Positions 63,054-64,000 of a DNA stretch of 64,000 nucleotides are shown here, one piece after another. Within the stretch, counting starts at the first letter, position 1. Each line of letters starts with the position of its first letter. The DNA is from an uncultured Spirochaetaceae bacterium. GTDB lineage: Bacteria > Spirochaetota > Spirochaetia > Sphaerochaetales > Sphaerochaetaceae. Made by a program: the position numbers and the translations under genes. The DNA lies in contig CALXKZ010000074.1 in NCBI GenBank assembly GCA_944389065.1, positions 62,001-126,000 of the forward strand. The letters are read 5' to 3'. The notes below the pieces were generated by a model. That model saw nothing but the letters and a program-made list of their open reading frames with translations, made no database searches and was not told the origin of the DNA.

Positions 63054-64000
63054 AGAGAATGATGTCCCCGGGCTGTCCATAGCATTGATCTATATAGGGC
63101 TCGGAGTATTCCTTTTCATAATTTCCATGCTGTCTGCAAGCGAAGCCTTCGGAGAGCAGACATTGCTATACAAAGTCCAGGACACCATTGCCTCCCTGAT
63201 CGGAGGAGGGATTCTGTTCACTGGTGACGTTACTCTTGCCCTCAGCATTCTTCTCATATTCCAGGGTTTCTCACTCTTCATCAACAGGGGTATTGCAATT
63301 GTCCTCTATTCATTATGGAGCTTCATACCATTCTCCATGATCGTAGCAGTGCTCTCGCCAGAGAAGGGAATCATCCCGGATGCTGTTTCATCAGTGCTAG
63401 GGCCAAGCCCTATGATCCCTGTCATTATCTCACTGCTTCTCACAATCGCAGGAAGGGCCTTGATGACACTATGGCCAGCTCCGAAACGCAATATCGATGA
63501 AAGCAGGAAAATGATCGAAAGCAGGAGGCAATATCTTCTGGAAGCCCCTGACATAAGAGAGGAATATGAAAGATCCGAAGCTGAATGCTTGCGTCTGAAT
63601 GAAGAGCTCACCAAACGTGATATGAAGATCACTGAGCTCAGCGAAGCCATTGCAAAGCTCAGCGAGATAAAACCGGTGGAAACCGAGACGGAAAAGGAAA
63701 ACCTCGAGCTCAAAGAGCGGGCAGAGAAACTTGAGCACGAACTCAGGATACAGGGAATAATCAGAAGTGCAGATACGCCTTCGGATCCTGAGTATCAGAC
63801 GCTGGCAAAAAAGCACAAAGAACTCCTTGCGCTGACACCTGCAGAGCTTAAAAGAGAAACAAAAAAACTCAAAGGATATCAGCAATATACAAAGCCAGAT
63901 GGAAAGACTGCTTCAGTCAAAGCTCTCATAGAAGAGATGGAATGCTATACATTCGCACCTGTTTCATTCATCGTGAAGAACGGCAAGGGAAACAAGAAGA
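63043..64000 (+). CDS. Membrane protein with coiled coil, unknown (runs off right edge)
   Basis: The reading frame is open from ATG 63043 to the window end (319 codons seen). Four hydrophobic segments (about 12-30, 63-80, 83-104 and 123-143) are followed by a charged, heptad-like coiled coil (about 150-245: ERSEAECLRLNEELTKRD ... ENLELKERAEKLEHELRIQG) and the beginning of a further soluble domain. No family recognised. AGGGGG lies 4 bases before the ATG, and another ATG directly precedes it at 63040. It overlaps the kinase gene, so the two are probably made together and may act in one signalling unit. Confidence 0.75.
   Translation, partial: MDDRENDVPGLSIALIYIGLGVFLFIISMLSASEAFGEQTLLYKVQDTIASLIGGGILFTGDVTLALSILLIFQGFSLFINRGIAIVLYSLWSFIPFSMIVAVLSPEKGIIPDAVSSVLGPSPMIPVIISLLLTIAGRALMTLWPAPKRNIDESRKMIESRRQYLLEAPDIREEYERSEAECLRLNEELTKRDMKITELSEAIAKLSEIKPVETETEKENLELKERAEKLEHELRIQGIIRSADTPSDPEYQTLAKKHKELLALTPAELKRETKKLKGYQQYTKPDGKTASVKALIEEMECYTFAPVSFIVKNGKGNKK

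Noticed and set aside
63090-63885. Minus-strand open frames under the last gene
   Set aside because: They are antisense to a continuous, membrane-plus-coiled-coil plus-strand frame that starts with a ribosome site and overlaps the kinase gene.
1-64000. Search for CRISPR arrays, insertion sequences, prophage, integrons and toxin-antitoxin pairs
   Set aside because: No regularly spaced repeats, transposase or integrase motifs, or terminal inverted repeats were seen; no integrase lies next to the single tRNA, and no attachment-site duplication was noticed.

Overview
The window looks like one contiguous piece of chromosome from an anaerobic, Gram-negative-type bacterium. I read it as a spirochaete (Spirochaetota), most likely a gut or rumen-type relative of Sphaerochaeta or Treponema. 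The supporting signs are an alanyl-tRNA synthetase that stops after its editing domain, a periplasmic binding protein whose N-terminus ends in a GGSKE-type segment, an LPS-transport (Lpt) operon next to rpoN, hpf, hprK and ptsH, oxygen-sensitive Fe-S enzymes (class I fumarase, radical SAM proteins), ThyX instead of ThyA, and a BspA-type leucine-rich-repeat lipoprotein. Genus-level placement is inference. There is no insertion sequence, phage or CRISPR array, and no gene-free stretch longer than about 255 bases.

Layout. 1-239: the start of hisI, leaving the window on the left. 494-577: tRNA-Leu(CAG). 687-8551: a tight plus-strand block of a YmdB-like protein, rseC, lptC, lptA, lptB, rpoN, hpf, hprK, ptsH, a LexA-like repressor and holA. 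8588-13758: DNA repair and nucleotide genes (uvrC, a spore-photoproduct-lyase-like radical SAM protein, a one-domain asparaginase, an alpha/beta hydrolase, thyX). 13768-24026: rsmE and malQ, avtA, a secreted choloylglycine-hydrolase-family amidase, two transporters, glycogen phosphorylase and a DUF1275 membrane protein. 24031-41466: mostly minus-strand housekeeping genes (topA, rpsD, FKBP lipoprotein, two-subunit fumarase, YhcC, a patatin autotransporter, fmt, def, priA, a UDG-like protein, truA, a PepSY protein).

41571-54957 is the accessory highlight: two catabolic operons with their own regulators. The first (TK-N, TK-C, iron alcohol dehydrogenase, LarA-family racemase, TIM-barrel isomerase) has a sigma-70 promoter overlapped by a GntR/FCD operator, and the gntR gene lies divergently with a second operator. 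The second (pdxA-type dehydrogenase, tctB, tctA, tctC, Asp/Glu-racemase-like enzyme, VOC protein) has a recognisable sigma-54 -24/-12 promoter, upstream palindromes and a PrpR-type sigma-54 activator gene immediately upstream; rpoN itself lies at 3806-5179. Together they suggest uptake and breakdown of an acid sugar or related hydroxy acid. The substrate cannot be read from sequence, and no sugar-acid kinase is present.

55029-64000: a small membrane-anchored protein, the BspA-like lipoprotein, alaS, a divergent DprA-like protein, a PanE/ApbA-type reductase, an AgrC-type sensor kinase, and the start of an unknown membrane/coiled-coil protein.

The most striking genome-wide signal is that at least fourteen transcription-unit-leading genes carry a -10-like hexamer exactly 6 or 7 bases before the start codon and mostly lack a Shine-Dalgarno sequence, so their mRNAs should be leaderless. 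Genes inside operons, and a second class of unit leaders, carry ordinary Shine-Dalgarno sites.
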